DNA of 64,000 nucleotides from Cheiracanthium punctorium. Lineage: Eukaryota; Arthropoda; Arachnida; Araneae; Cheiracanthiidae. This document shows positions 20,200 through 33,302 of this stretch, piece after piece; the first letter of the stretch is position 1, and the number at the start of each line of letters is the position of its first letter. The notes beneath the pieces are model-generated. The model made no database searches. It was not told where the DNA came from and was given only the letters and a program-made list of their open reading frames with translations. A program made the translations under genes and the position numbers. The stretch is from positions 1,116,001 to 1,180,000 of the forward strand of contig JAWZYV010016978.1 of assembly GCA_038373885.1 (NCBI GenBank), read 5' to 3'.

Positions 20200-21660
20200 T
20201 TTGTGTAATGTAAAAGGATTTTGAGATACGTTAATTAGGGTCAGTTTAATAATCTACCAGGAAAGATTGTGCAGTGGTTTTTGAAAATATCCGGGGCCTG
20301 GGTGTCCGATAATGTATGTCGATCCGATTTCTGGAAATATTTCACAAAACAAAACATTATATTGTCCTCCATCTCCTCTAAACTTATCTGGATCCTGGAT
20401 ATTTTAGTTTAGAAAATGATTTATTGTGAAAAAATCACTTTCTAAAGTAAAATATTTTCAAGTGGTGCAAATAGTTGCAAATTTCCATATCATACTTAGT
20501 GACAAAAATGTCATAAAAGAGGGAGGTCAAAGCCCCCTCTTGGATACGCCACTTAGCATATGTACATGTGTATTTGTGCCCCCTCGTCGGGGAGTTATGA
20601 CCCCCCGTCGGGGAAAGTCTAGCGTCACCACTGGCAACGACTTCGGTCAATCTTTGTATCATCTGTCATCTTTGTGTTTTGTTTTGTTTTTTGTCTTCTT
20701 TTTATTTTTTCTTGATGTTCTACATCTTTAACGTGTATTGCCTTTGCCATTGGAAATTTAAAAAAAAATCTTTTGAGGACAAATAATGCGATAAATCGCT
20801 AAAAATGACCAACCTTGGCGACGTGACATTAATAATCCCCCTCCCCCTCTTGCACTTTGGTGAGTTTAAGTGATAAGCCGTTCTTTGAGTTTATAAAAAT
20901 CCTTGTCTGCTAATAGCACTTAAGTGCTAACAATCGGATTCTTTTTACTTGATTTTCCACTCGATTTCTTTTTCTTTCTTTTTTTCGACTTCCTAAATAT
21001 TGTGTTTGTGATTTTTAAGTTAAAATGTGTTTTACACTTACACACTTTTGTTTATTAACTTACAGCGGATTTTTATTTCACTAATTCTATCTCAGAATGT
21101 CAGAAATATGTAATTATACACCACATGATTCGCCTACCTGTAACCCCATAATCCCACGATTTTTAAAATGGAAATACTGCATCTGCAGACATAGTGCTGC
21201 CATCTGTTGAAGGTTTATAGAATCATGACCCCGTTCTCTGGATATCTCACTCGTAGCCTTATCAGCAGAGGCAGCTATGTATTTATATATTTTACTTTTC
21301 AAGGATCAATCCAGGAATTTTTTTCAGGATCCCATTTTTGTGAAAACTGTTTATTTTTGTGAATTTCAATGTCTAATTTTGTGAATTCCAACATATATTT
21401 TTGAGGTTTTCCATACCAATTTGAAAAAGTAACTTTTTTTCTTTAAATAATTTACAAAACAAATTAAAATGTAAGGGAAAATATCAACGAAGAGATGTTT
21501 AAATTTATTGTAATTTTGTGAAGGGACCGTAAAGCGGATCCAAATTTCGTCTGCATCAATCCCTGCTTCTTACAATGTATACATATATTGTCTAGTGTAT
21601 CCTATGAAAATTCTAATGTAGAAAGTTATATCTCTGTAAAGGAATTTCTTTTGTGTTTTT
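20200..21660. other. Non-coding DNA with hAT-end fragments
   Basis: 20520-20640 carries GGATACGCCACTTAG and GCGTCACCACTGG, right ends of two hAT-like repeats. 21301-21575 runs from CAAGGATCAATCCAGGAA to TGCATCAATCCCTG, an inverted pair of a 'GGATCAATCCAG' family without a matching target duplication. No gene recognised. Confidence 0.45.
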
Positions 21661-21685
21661 AAAAATACTTACTACTAGCTGAAGT

Positions 21686-21702
21686 ACCCGTCGTTGACGG
21701 GT
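21686..21702. repeat. Short perfect hairpin
   Basis: ACCCGTCGTTGACGGGT: 7-bp stem and 3-nt loop, preceded by CTAGCTGAAGT. Such 'CTAGCTG-tACCCG' hairpins mark one edge of some invertebrate repeats; here it lies just ahead of the satellite block. Confidence 0.6.
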
Positions 21703-21989
21703 TAGTATAAAATGCAAATTTCCAAAAAGACTGAAATTTCGTCAGCATTGTAGGAGTACAGAGATAGAGAATGGAATTAGTATGTTGTCAATAGTATTGA
21801 AAGCGAAACTTCCATGCATTGCTAAAAGATTACAGGTTGGAGAATAACAAAGTGATGGGCAATATTGACAACATTCTTTTTATTTTAAAAATTGAAGTCT
21901 TACTCTGGTTGAATGAGCTTTTCGAGTCAAGAGGTCATTCTTATCCTGTAACTAAATTCTGTTTGATTGAATTTTGTTGTAGAAATTTT

Positions 21990-22890
21990 AACATTATGCC
22001 TCAAAAACATTTTGCACAATTTTCACAAAATCTAAAAAAGCAAATAAACACTTTTAAACAAGTTTTAAAATTTTTCTAAAAATTCCGATTTTTGTAGTTT
22101 CAGTCATTGCTGATCATGTTGCTAAACTTAATTGCATTCTCTTAATCCATTTTTAAGGGATGAGAGAACAAACGTTTAAACGATTTTCACAAAATCCCAA
22201 AATCTATGAAATATTTAATTCCAAATTTCATTCTATATATTCTATTGCCATTTTTCAGGAAACTCAGTTTTCTCAATCTATTTTTAAACATTGAAAGTAC
22301 TTTATTTTAATTGACCCCCTGTGACGATGCTAAATTTTATTCCATTCGCTTCATTAGTTTACACATAATATAGAAATATGTTCACATTTTGAATAAATTT
22401 TCGAAAAATCTCAAAATCTAATCATTTCATTTTTTTTTTATTCGACACCTGCAGTTTAAGTTGAGTGAAATGACACCAAATGACATTTCATACGTTTTAG
22501 TCGTTAATACGTGATGCGCAACAAATATTTATATATTTTGGAAAGATTTTGGTAAATGCTCTGAATCTAATTAAACTTTTTTTTTAATTTCAACACCTAC
22601 TATTAAACTGAGTGACCACCTATCATGAGCTTACTTTCATTTCAATCGATTTAGTTGTTATTATGTGAATTCGCGAACGAATATTTACGCATTTTGGAAT
22701 GCTTTTCGCAAAATCACAAAATCTAATCAAAATTTTAAAAAAATTTGACCACTATAATTCAAGTTGAGTGACCACCTATCATGTCACAAAATTTAGCTTC
22801 ATTCGCTCTACTCATTTTTATGTGATGCTGAAATAAAAAAAGCGTCACGAACAGAGCCACAGAATGACAGACAGACAAACTGTTTTTTGG
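21990..22890 (-). repeat. ~155-bp satellite, minus orientation, degenerate
   Basis: About five to six diverged units share GAGTGACCACCTATCATG, TTTCGCAAAATC, CACAAAATCTAATCA and a CACATAA/GTGATGC segment. The inner end CTGAAATAAAAAAAGCGTCACG (22840-22861) is the reverse complement of the start of the block at 25705-26880. Confidence 0.8.
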
Positions 22891-23173
22891 GGGTCGTACT
22901 GGATTCCCAGGTGTTTGAAAGGAATAGAAATCGCAAAAGTTTTGAATTCCAATTAATGTATAGATAAAAGTCTACTTCTATTTAAATAGATGTGATGATA
23001 TATCTCAGGTTTTTCCAACTGGCGGCTCTCGCTTTTTTTTTTTTTTTTTTTTTTTTTTTCCCCGGCTCGCGAAGCATTCTGGAAAAGGTATTGTTTCAGA
23101 AAACTGTGCTTGATTTCTGGGTTCGTCGTTCTAAAGTCCAGAAAGTGTTGAAAGTTCTAGTAAGGAGTCCACT

Positions 23174-23667
23174 TGTCAGGATGGAACACGAACTTTATTT
23201 CTTCTGAACTGAAAAATCAGCTGTGCAAAATTCACAAGCACAATCAGCCAGTAACGTGCTGATAACAGTTCGCTTAGTACAAAAGAGTTCACAAGTGCTG
23301 TATTTCTCACACAAAATAAAACACTTCCACAGGCAAAAAATTCAGTGAAAAATGTACGAGGAAATTCGCAAACATTCCCTCAATCCCTCAAGAATTTACA
23401 CACAGCACTTTAAAACAAGCGAAAATACCGCGTCTAGAGTCAATACAAAGCTTTAAGCTCTCACGGACATTTGCTCTCTGAAAAAGCAGAAACAAGACGA
23501 CTGAACTGGACAACCAGCTCTAGTTTTATAGATTATGACGAACGCTGCGGAAGCTTCTAGAAATAATTATCCGCGGAATGTTAGAACAAACTCGATTTTG
23601 ATAGCGTCGTAATAGAAGAGTAATATTAGACTATTGTGTATGTTAATGCAGGAAAACTAACTTTACA
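23174..23667 (-). mobile_element. LTR of a retrotransposon, minus strand, truncated element
   Basis: On the minus strand it starts TGTAAAGTTAG (23667) and ends CATCCTGACA (23174), TG...CA, ~494 bp. It has a core promoter (next entry) and AATAAA ~25 bases before its end. Two bases later comes TGGACTCC (23164-23171), a plausible tRNA primer site. Downstream the element breaks off at a poly(T)/(A) tract (23033-23059). No internal coding region or second LTR seen; boundaries inferred from these signals. Confidence 0.55.
23498..23562 (-). promoter_or_regulatory. Heat-shock-element/TATA/initiator promoter, minus strand
   Basis: GAAGCTTCTAGAA (23550-23562) is a perfect three-box heat-shock element. 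TATAAA lies at 23530-23525 on the minus strand. The arthropod initiator TCAGT follows, with its A at 23502, 28 bases after the first T of TATAAA. The geometry matches a pol II core promoter; activity untested. Confidence 0.6.
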
Positions 23668-24172
23668 AGCCCCATTGGGAAAATCGCACCAAATGTCCAA
23701 AATGATGCCACTCTTGGGGACTTTTTGGTGAACTATCGCCAAATTTGTCGCCAAAAATAAGTTCCCGAAAGTGAGGTTAGCGCAGCTCCTTCAATATTTC
23801 TCGGGATTACTAGAGAACGCTATATTAATCAATGGGGAAATCCAAAACTCCATATCTCGCGTTCTAGTTAACCGATTTTCATGCAAAATAATGCAAAATT
23901 TAACTGTTTGACTCGAAGAACACAATTTTAAACTATTTTAAACCCCAGAACAGCGGGTTGCCCCGAAAATTCGTAACAGTATTTGCAAAATCAAATTAGA
24001 TGCTCTTACTTAAGGAAAAAAAGTTTTAGTGAAAATTAATGCCACTTTCAAACGCTGTTCATTTGCGAATGAATTTGATTTTACTCGGTTTCCACGTCAT
24101 TTAGTGTGTCTACGTGATCTATTACACATCTCCCCTCGCTTATCACATCCATAAACTCGTCCGTAGGCTTGC

Positions 24173-24476
24173 TTAAAGGCCTTTGCGGAGATCCAGAGAC
24201 CGTCGCGGCTACAATGTATTTGAACGGGGAAATTTGACATGGTTAGGAAGCTGCGACTGGCAGCGACACTTGGGGTGTCCTCTACCGAACAATAGATGGG
24301 GGATGTGCGAAATCGCAATATTATTCATGGTCCCCAATTATCTTTTGTTGGTTTAATACCAGAGTATCACCACCTTTTTAAAGGAAATGGTTACACTATT
24401 GAAGAATTGGTTCCGCTATTGGCACCCTACTACTAGCGACCCGCGACATGTCTCTGGATCTCCGCAAAGGCCTTAA
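24173..24476. repeat. 35-bp inverted repeat enclosing 232 bp
   Basis: TTAAAGGCCTTTGCGGAGAT... at 24173-24208 is matched, reverse complemented, at 24441-24476 with only a few differences (CCGTCGCGG versus CATGTCGCGG). The right arm shares GACATGTCTCTGGATC exactly with the mariner at 63609-63624. No protein domain. Confidence 0.75.
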
Positions 24477-25192
24477 CTGAAGGATAGGAACCGCCTCTGA
24501 GATTCTTCCTAGACTCTCAACAACAGAGCTTGATGCAATCATCCTTTCTTTAGGAGTTGCAGGAGACAGACCCCAATACTCACTGAACATTTTGTGTGTT
24601 TTTAAGTTACTTTTCCTCCTTTTGTAATTTCAAAGTTTTCATTTAAATATTAGGCATTTTGCCAATCCATATTGTATGGTGGTTAAGTCCACCACTCTCT
24701 GTGGTTTTGGGCTTGGGCTCGGCTAAGAGGTTGGCTTGGTCGTTAATTCGCCCTTCAATTCACAGACGGTAACGTTCAAAATTACCCACTTTTTCTTTAT
24801 CGTAAATTAATACTTGTTTTTGTTTTTTATAGCTTGACGGGAGTTCGTCAATTTTGATCAATCTCTTAAATCTCAATGAAATATCTTGAGCAAGAACCTG
24901 ATTTTCGTTGCGGACCACCACTAGACAGGTGTATTCGATTGTGCGACCCTCGAACATTTTGTAAGTTGGAAAACCCTGATCCATCGAATGAATGGGAGAG
25001 ATGGACCACAGTAAAATAATGGAATACATCAAATTTATTGACGTTTATTTTCATGACATGAAAAGTAAATTAAGTTACTTTAGTTTCCACGAATTATTAT
25101 TTGACTTTTAAATAGATGGAATGGAAGTGAGATGCATTTCTTGAATTCTTAATAGATTTAGTTTACTCGAATTATTATTTAGAGGGCTGCAG

Positions 25193-25430
25193 AGTTGGGC
25201 ATCATTAACTAAAATATTAGTTGAACTAAACAGTCAACTAAAAACTAAGTTTTAACTGAACACAACTAAATGTTCAGCTAAAGTAGTTATTAGTTGAAGG
25301 TCCGAATAACTCGGTTCAACTAAATTACTTTTAGTTTTCTGTTCAAGTAAAACTAATTTAGTTGAGCCAAGTTAATTGGGCCTTACAACTAAAACTAATA
25401 ATTTTAGTTGAAGCACGCCTATTGTGCATT
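25193..25430. repeat. Self-complementary AACTAAA/TTTAGTT repeat, probably a miniature element
   Basis: Starts CAGAGTTGGGCATC, a hAT-like end, and is built of AACTAAA and TTTAGTT words in both orientations. The expected inverted right end is not visible. Confidence 0.5.
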
Positions 25431-25704
25431 TATAACTTAGAAATAACGTAATTATATGTTTAAAAAAAAAGCGGCCATAGATGTTTAACATTTAGGTACA
25501 AAATTACCTACTTTTACCCAATTCACGATGCAATTTGCACCACATTTTTATCAACACATACGCAAGAGTTCAGAAATACTAACATAAGTGTAGAGACAGA
25601 TGCATATATTAATATGCACATTTGATAGTACATAAACTGAAAAAATTGGGAAGCATTTTTTCCCTCAATATATTTGTTAACGATATTAAGAAAATAATAA
25701 AATT

Positions 25705-26880
25705 CTGTCATTTTCTGTCCGTGACGCTTTTTTTGTTCAAGCATCACGTAAAAACGACTGAAGTGATATGAAATTTGGTGTCATGATAGGTGGTCACTCA
25801 ACTTAAAACACAGCCGTCGAATTTTAAAAAAATATTGATTGGATTTTCAGATTTTGCGAAAATCCTTTCAAACTGCGTAAATTTTTGTTCGAGCTTCATG
25901 TATAAACGACTGAAGCAATTGAAATGAACTTTGGTATCATGATTGGTGGTCATTCAACTTAAAACATAGGACTCGATTTAAAAAATAAAAAAATAAAATA
26001 AAATCTTGATTTGATATTGAGATTTTGCGAAAATCGTTTTAAACTGCGTAAATTCGTGTTCCAGCATCACGTAAAAACGACTGAAGCAATTGAAATGAAA
26101 TTTGGTATCATGATAGGTGGTAATTCAACTTGAAACATTTGCGTCCAATTTTTTAAAAATCTTGATTAGATTTTGCGAAAATCGTTTCAAGCTGCGTAAA
26201 TTTGTGTTCGCACGTCACGTAATAACTGCAAAGGTGAAAAAATGATATTTGGTAAAATGATAGGTGGTCACACATCTTAAACTATAAGCATCTAATTAAA
26301 AAAATCAATCAGATTTCGAGATTTTGCGAAAAGCGTTTAAAATTGAGTGAATCTTTGTTCACGCATTACGTAATAACGACTAAAGCGAATGATATGAAAT
26401 TTGGCCACATGATAGATGGTTGCTCAACATAAACTATAGGTGTCCAATTTTTTAAACATTTTTATTAGATTTTGAGATTTTGTGAAAATTCTCTCAAAAT
26501 ACGTTTATATTTCTTCAAGCATCACGTAATAACGACTAATACGAATGATACGAAATTTGGTGATATGATAGGTAGTTGCTAATCGTAATTTATAGGTGTT
26601 GAATTTTTAAAATATTTTGATTGCATTTTGAGATTTTGTGAAAATCGTTTTAAAATGCTGAAATTTTGTTCCAGCATCACGAAATAAAGACTGCAGGGAA
26701 AGAAACGAAATTTGGTGACATGATAGGTTGTCACTCAACTTAAATTCTAGGCATCCAATTTTTCAAAAATATTGATTAGATTTTGAGATTTTGCGAAAAT
26801 TATTTCAATATGCGTAAATATTCGTTCGCGCATCACATAATTGCGACTAAAGCGAATGAAATTATATTACTTAGTTACTC
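25705..26880 (+). repeat. ~155-bp satellite, plus orientation, eight units
   Basis: Units begin near 25741, 25894, 26062, 26213, 26362, 26517, 26672 and 26829 (mean spacing ~155 bp). Conserved words per unit: GCATCACGTAA, CGACTGAAGC, GAAATTTGGT, TCATGATAGGTGGTCA, CTCAACTTAAA, GAGATTTTGCGAAAATCG. Units are diverged, so the array is old. Confidence 0.9.
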
Positions 26881-26899
26881 TCTAACCTGTAATATTTTA

Positions 26900-27215
26900 A
26901 CAATACATAAAAATTGTAACTTCGCTTTCTTTACTTGGCAACATACTACATATCTCATAGTCATAGTAAGAGGCTGATTATTATTCTTATTATTTGAACT
27001 AAAAGACCCAAACATAATTTACCGTTATTATGTTTTTTAATAAAATATTAATATGACTTATGAAATTAATATTCAAAAAAAGTATGAATAGCGACCTAGC
27101 CAAATTTCGATGCAAATAGAAGGAGAAAGTAATATTACATGGCTGTGCAAAATTTCAAATTTTTACGTTCAGTAGTTTAATTTATATTGAATAAAATATG
27201 TTATTTACATGAGTT
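26900..27215. other. AT-rich DNA
   Basis: Nothing recognised. Confidence 0.5.
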
Positions 27216-27223
27216 AAGGGACC

Positions 27224-27393
27224 CAGGGGCGTAGCCAAGGAGGGGGGGGTTAGGGGGGTCATAACCCCCCCATGAGGAATTTTTTGCCATACAAAATGTA
27301 TATTCTTCACTCCCTTATCACACACATGTATGCATATATGTGAGTTGCAGTAGTCGTAACCCCCCCCATGAAAAATTTCTGGCTACGCCCCTG
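27224..27393 (-). mobile_element. 'GGCGTAGCC' hAT miniature element
   Basis: 170 bp with ends CAGGGGCGTAGCCA and GGCTACGCCCCTG. The octamer AAGGGACC is perfectly duplicated at 27216-27223 and 27394-27401. Confidence 0.97.
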
Positions 27394-27401
27394 AAGGGAC
27401 C

Positions 27402-28160
27402 ATATATAAATTTATTAAATGACAATTTTTTGAAAATTTCTTAAAATAAACGTAAATTAGGTTTCTTTTGTGCAAAAACACAACAAAAGGTACCGATATT
27501 AAAAAATATCAAATTTTGAAGCAAATAAATTAGAGGTTTTAGAGGTTTACAGTTTGATGGGGATTCTATAAAGCGTTTATTGTTGCGTCCGCTACCATAT
27601 CCCCCCAAATAAAATATTTTCCAGGTATAGAATTAGATGCAGTAGATGTATGTCTTCTAATACAACGCCCTATTTCTGAAAAACTAACATTCACAACATT
27701 CCAGGCATGAATTCGACCTTTTGTAATATTTACAACATTAGTTCCACCCATACTTTATCAAACATTCAAAATCACGTTTTTCTGATTAAATTTTCATCTG
27801 ACTATAAATTAAAAGACCGCCAAAAGTCTTATAAGAAAATTGCACATTGAGACGATAATATTAAATGAAAAAAGTGAAATAGAAAATACAGTGATAATAT
27901 TGGGTAGGCAAAAAAATAATTGCGTTTTTTACATGAAATTCAAACAAATAAATTTTCTACCATGAAACCATTCTTCAAGTTCGACCGTAGCTGAGTAACA
28001 TTCATGCTTGTAGCAGAAGAGCAGAGAGCAGCCTCTCACTCCTCTCCTGCCAACATTTCACCTGTTTAAGAGAACCATCAAGGGAAATACTCAATAACAA
28101 TTTCAAAATTAGAAAGATTTTCAAAATCGTGAGCAGTCGTTTTGCATTTTTCCTTTAAAT
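27402..28160. other. AT-rich non-coding DNA
   Basis: Nothing recognised. Confidence 0.5.
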
Positions 28161-28598
28161 CATGTGTACGAACATAGGCGTAATCTGGGGGGGACGAGGG
28201 GGGGCAATTGCCCCTGCAGTTGTAAAAATTGCCCCCCTAGTCTAAAAAGTCAGGGGGCAAAGTTATGATTTTGAACCCAAATCATGCATTTATAACCCAA
28301 ATATACTATCAGATTAAAAAAAAAAATTCCTCTGCAAAAATCAATAAAAGAATAGAATCACAGAAGCTTTTCAACCCAACAGGAACGATGGCAGATTCTA
28401 CCAAATGGCCAAGCTAGATAATTTCTCAGGAAAGCAAAAATTAGGGGCAGCGATTTTAAACTTGTCTGAAATCAATTGTTCAGCGTTAGAAAAAAAGACC
28501 TGTTGCTGTAAATAGTGAGCAAAAAGAGGTCATTTTCACAGGCAATGCCGCAATTAGAGTTTATGTCATCCGGGGCAAACCATAATTAGTGTCGTGTG

Positions 28599-28790
28599 CA
28601 TAGGCGCCCATAGTAATTTTCATAGGGGGGGGGCAAACTTAAAAAAAAGTTTCTAGAGGGGGGCAAATTTCAAACTTTTAACAACTTTAGTTCTGTTTTT
28701 GCCATTTGTTAACATAATGAGACATTAACTTAAAACTTTAGGGGGTGGCAAGTTCCCTACCTTGCCCCCCCCCTTATGGGTGCCCCCTCG
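28599..28790 (+). mobile_element. 'GGGCGCCCAT' hAT miniature element, older copy
   Basis: Starts CATAGGCGCCCATAG; the body matches the 29404 and 34757 copies (TTTCTAGAGGGGGGCAAATT, CATTAACTTAAAACTTTAGG). The right end reads TTATGGGTGCCCC and is diverged; flanks GTCGTGTG and CTCGCATG match 5 of 8. Confidence 0.8.
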
Positions 28791-29403
28791 CATGGAGCCG
28801 CGCCCCATCCCAAGAAGCTATAACTGATTTTGGCGTTCCATTTAGAATGTCTCCCGGTGCTTGTCCCGTGCCCGCTTGCCCCCCTTAATTTGCCGCCCTG
28901 TCACAGATTGGGGCCAGTTTCTCATTTATATTTTAATGAACCTAATTTTGGTGTTTGAAGGTCCGTAGCAGAGAGACAACACACTTTTATGATCGGGCAC
29001 AACTTACTTGACTTGACAGACGACTAATTGCGAATTCAAATGCGACGCAGTTTAAGAGAATAAGAAACGGTCTGCGATTTTATGATTTATATCTGCTGCC
29101 AGGGGCACCTAGGGACACGTGCCCCAGACTTGGTAGGGGGCTCCAAAATAAGTTATGGTTCCATGGGAGGGGGCCGTTCTAGTTGGTTCGTCGTGAGAGA
29201 TAAACTCTAGTTGCAGTACTATCTAAGTCAGTATTTCGATACCTTTAACCCTTTTAGAATTTCATGCATTAGAAAAATATAGCAACAAATCACCTCATTA
29301 CTTCCTACTAACAGCGTTGCTCCCAGCAATAGGGAGAAGCAACGTTCGACACAGAGGGGGAACCTTCACTGCTATTGTTTATAACGATCTGCTGATGTGC
29401 ATA

Positions 29404-29595
29404 CATGGGCGCCCATAGTAATTTTCCAAGGGGGGGGGGGGCAAATTTCAAAAAAATTTTCTAGAGGGTGGCAAATTTCAAACTTTTAACGAATTTAGTT
29501 CTGTTTTTGCCATTGCTAACATCATGAGACATAAACCTAAAACTTTAGGGCGGGGGGCAAGTTCCATACCTTTCCCCCCCTTATGGGCGCCCATG
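29404..29595 (+). mobile_element. 'GGGCGCCCAT' hAT miniature element
   Basis: 192 bp, CATGGGCGCCCATAG to TTATGGGCGCCCATG. The octamer TGTGCATA is perfectly duplicated (29396-29403, 29596-29603). Confidence 0.95.
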
Positions 29596-32500
29596 TGTGC
29601 ATATAATTCTATTTTCTAGCATTTCAAAAAAATCGTTTATAAGTCTAGCTAAGATAATATCTCAGAATATTAGTTTTCTTTAGAGTATATGTACATTCAC
29701 CTAATTTATATACCTCCCCACTTTTTTTTTCGTGAATACGTCTTCAACTCAATAACATACATAATTTATCAGGGGTCAATCCAGGAATATTTTCCAGCCA
29801 TGAAAACTGCCATTGAATCGCAGTGAATTCAAACTTGCCTTATTTTTTTGATGAAACCTTTTGTAACATGGCTTTACGACGTTTTTGTGAAGGTTTCCAA
29901 GAACATTTTTTGTTACGACTGTTGTATCAAACCAAATTGATTATCTCAAATATTAAATCTTTTTCCACATTATTTTTCTAAAAATATTTACAATATCAAC
30001 ATCCCCCCCCCTCCCAAAAATAAATAAATAAAAAATAAAATAAAATAAATAAAAATAACGTACTGGACTCTGTTAAAAATTTAAAATTTTCTGTCCAAGT
30101 CAAGGAAAAACATGAACATTGAGCTTAGAATGCTGTAAATTTAGCAGGTCGCTAACATTAAAGAAAGTACCGCGGAAACAGAGGTTACAGAAAATAGAAA
30201 ATGTGCAGTGTAATGAGTTTCATTGTAATGTATTTCAAACCCCGCAAGAAAAGCGGCTTTTTAACAAGGCATAAAATGATCGTTTTTCTGGACCTACAAA
30301 CAAAACATAAGAACATGTCATCACTAAATGACCATTAAGATTCTGTGAAAAATTGGAGTGATTTAAATGTCGAACGCGGCCCTTTTATCTCCCGTTAACG
30401 CAAAAATCCTGTCACATCTGTGTTCACTTAAATAGAATAGGACCAGTTTTTCCCGCAAGCATATTGACTCGATGTTAGGACACAGGAGATGTACAAGAGG
30501 GTTGAATGAGCTGCAAAGAATGGATTACAAAGAGCTAATCTAAATAAATGATGCCTGTGTGTCAAGTTTGGTTAAGTTAAATGAATTTTACCAGCCGAAT
30601 ATCTGTATCCTGCAGTGAAATATTAACTTGCTTTGTGCATGAGTACAGGTAAGTAGTTTTCGTAATTTTCTTGTCAAATCGGTAAATTTTAAAGAAAGAT
30701 AAACTATTAGTCTGGAGAAAAGACTCCAATGTACTGATGAACATCATCTGGGTTTGTTTCTCAGGAATTCCTTAAATAGAAGACGTCCATTATAGTTGCG
30801 CTTTGAGGGGGAAAATGTAGTTTTGTTTAAATTAAAAATGATGCCTCTCCTTACTTATTGGAAAGAGCGTTTGAAAATCAAAGTCGGCCGCTTCAGTTTT
30901 TGACCGTCAAATGTTTCTTGACAGTCAAGCCCTGCTCATGTCCAGTGGCTGTGGAGTTTTTTTTTTTTTTTTTTATAGTGAACACATATTGCAATTTCTA
31001 ATCCTTCCAATGAACTTTGTTAAGCAAAATTATTTGACTCTTGACGTAAAGTTTGCGTCATGAGTACTAACCTGGCATCATTGCAGTATAATGACTCAAA
31101 AACTACGTCAGTGTCATTCACTATCAAAAAAGTGAAAAGCTTAATGGTTTGCAGAGAACTCCTGGCTTTCAAAATGTCTTATTTCTACATCATACTGTTT
31201 TTTAGGTTCAAGCTGTAGCATTAAATACCTAAGACACTACATAAAATGGACAACCGTTTATTTGTTTCCGAACATGTACTATGTAAGGAAATATTGTAAT
31301 CATGAAAAAATTCGACTTCGAGATTTTGGCGTATTTACACGTTTTGAGGTCTTCTGAATTCATTTATGGTATTTTCAAGAGATGTTTTTAAAATAGCTGT
31401 GTACCCGCTCTTCATACGGGAAGAAGCGAATATTTTACTGTAATCATATCTGCATGTGACGAAACAGAATTTTATTTTAAAAAAAGTTCAAGAAATCGCC
31501 TCTGTTGAAATTACGGCGGGATATATTAACGTAAGTTAGAATTACTTTTCGTTTAGTTGGTTGTAAGACAACCGTTGAAAAAGGTTAAACACTTTTAATT
31601 TCATGAAATATTTATTAACGTGGTATATTGTGATTTATTCATATTATCCTTACAAATCTAATAATACTACCTATTACGTACATGATACTATCCATCTTTG
31701 CTTCTCCCTCTTCAAAACTCGCTTAAAAGAAGCAGCTTAGATTATTTGGGCACCGATGGGATCTTTTGATTCGATGGCGATTCTTTGCAATTTACGCATT
31801 AACATAAATAATAATCATTTCACATAATCGTTGCCATTAAGGAAACTCTCCATATATTTAATTTATGCAGAGCTTTATAAGATTGGCGTATTTAGCACCC
31901 AAAAAAATTTCATCTCACCGTGGGGAGAAACTATCCAAGGGGTGCCATTTTAAATATTCATGTATCCAATATAGCGATATCTTATATATCCTCCATGGTT
32001 CTGTCTCCTGAAAAACATCAAACTGTGTAATCTCGAGGAACTATTTATTCCCGCTTTAATTGTGACAGGGCGTTAGAATTGCAGAGCTTAAGCATTTTTT
32101 TTAAATTTATGATGTCACTGTTTAACTGCCGTAAAGGATACCCTGGTTGGCCGAGGGAGTTAATTTCGATATTTTGCATAGTAGTTTTCAAACGGTATCA
32201 TTAAATTTTTGCTTTATGTAGGACCACTATGGAGGAACGTAATTCAACGTTAAAATAAAGCTATACTCGCAGCATGCATGATATGTTAGGCAACGCCCGC
32301 CCCATAATTAAATGCCAAAAATAAAAAAAAGTAAATAGAAAATTTTAATATATCGCGCTTTAAAACAAACTTTGTAATTTTTAAAATGAACATTTTCAGC
32401 TGTGTTAAGACATTTCAATTTTTAAATAAGCACCGGATTAAAATACCACTTCTAATAATAATAATCGTGAATTTCTTAGTTTATTTCTACCGTAAATTTT

Positions 32501-33251
32501 AATCAAAATATCGTCTCCCTGTGTTGAAAAAAGAGCTGGAATAAATGAGAAAATTGTGGCGTAATTTTTACGTATCTTAAAGCAACTGACGTCATCGATC
32601 CTCACTTGCGAATTGAAAATACGGACGGCGCCCTATTAAAAATTTCTATGGATAGGTTGAAAAACCTTTTTCTAATCCTTTTTGTGGCAACAACCCAACA
32701 TAAACGTGCCATGATTGCAATGCAATGGCGTAAGCTGTCCGCGTTGATGCTATTAAATTCTAAATATTAGGGACTGCACTGCAAAAATAGATCACGCACA
32801 TAAAAAATGATTTCCTCCTAAGCGGAAAATTTCGCCAATAGCTACCGATTGCCAAAATTTCCCCGTACAGTCGTGCAGATAACCATGCGAGGGCCCGAAG
32901 ATCTGGGGCCAGAAGGCAGCGCCAAATAAACCGCTTGGAAGCCAAGTTAATTCCGCGTCAATATGGCTTTTGTGGTCCATGCCAAATATGTCAACCCGGT
33001 GAACGGAGAAAAGACGCCAAATTCAGGGCAAGCCAGCTCATGCATGGCTTAGATAGGGGTAAAATCGTATAACTATCGGATTTTTAAATGCTTTTTTTAG
33101 TGGATAGTATTAAAATAGAGTAAAATGCGTGCATTTTTTTTAATGAAGGTAAATTATTGAAAAAACTGTCTGACATAATAGGAAGATACTTTGGTTTAGG
33201 CGGTGGTTAGTCGGTGGGGCCAGGCCCCTCTGGCCTTAATGACGAGCCGCC

Positions 33252-33302
33252 ACTATATATATATATATATATAAACATTATATATATATGTGTGTGTGTG
33301 TA
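33252..33302. repeat. TA then GT microsatellite
   Basis: TA repeats followed by TATG and a GT run, directly after a solitary hAT-like end GAGCCGCCACT (33243-33253). Confidence 0.8.

Noticed and set aside
20426..20731. 101-codon frame
   Set aside because: Crosses hAT-end fragments and T-rich DNA; no domain.
25741..26880. Evenly spaced repeats resembling a CRISPR array
   Set aside because: The whole ~155-bp unit repeats with no unique spacers, in a eukaryotic genome; it is a satellite.
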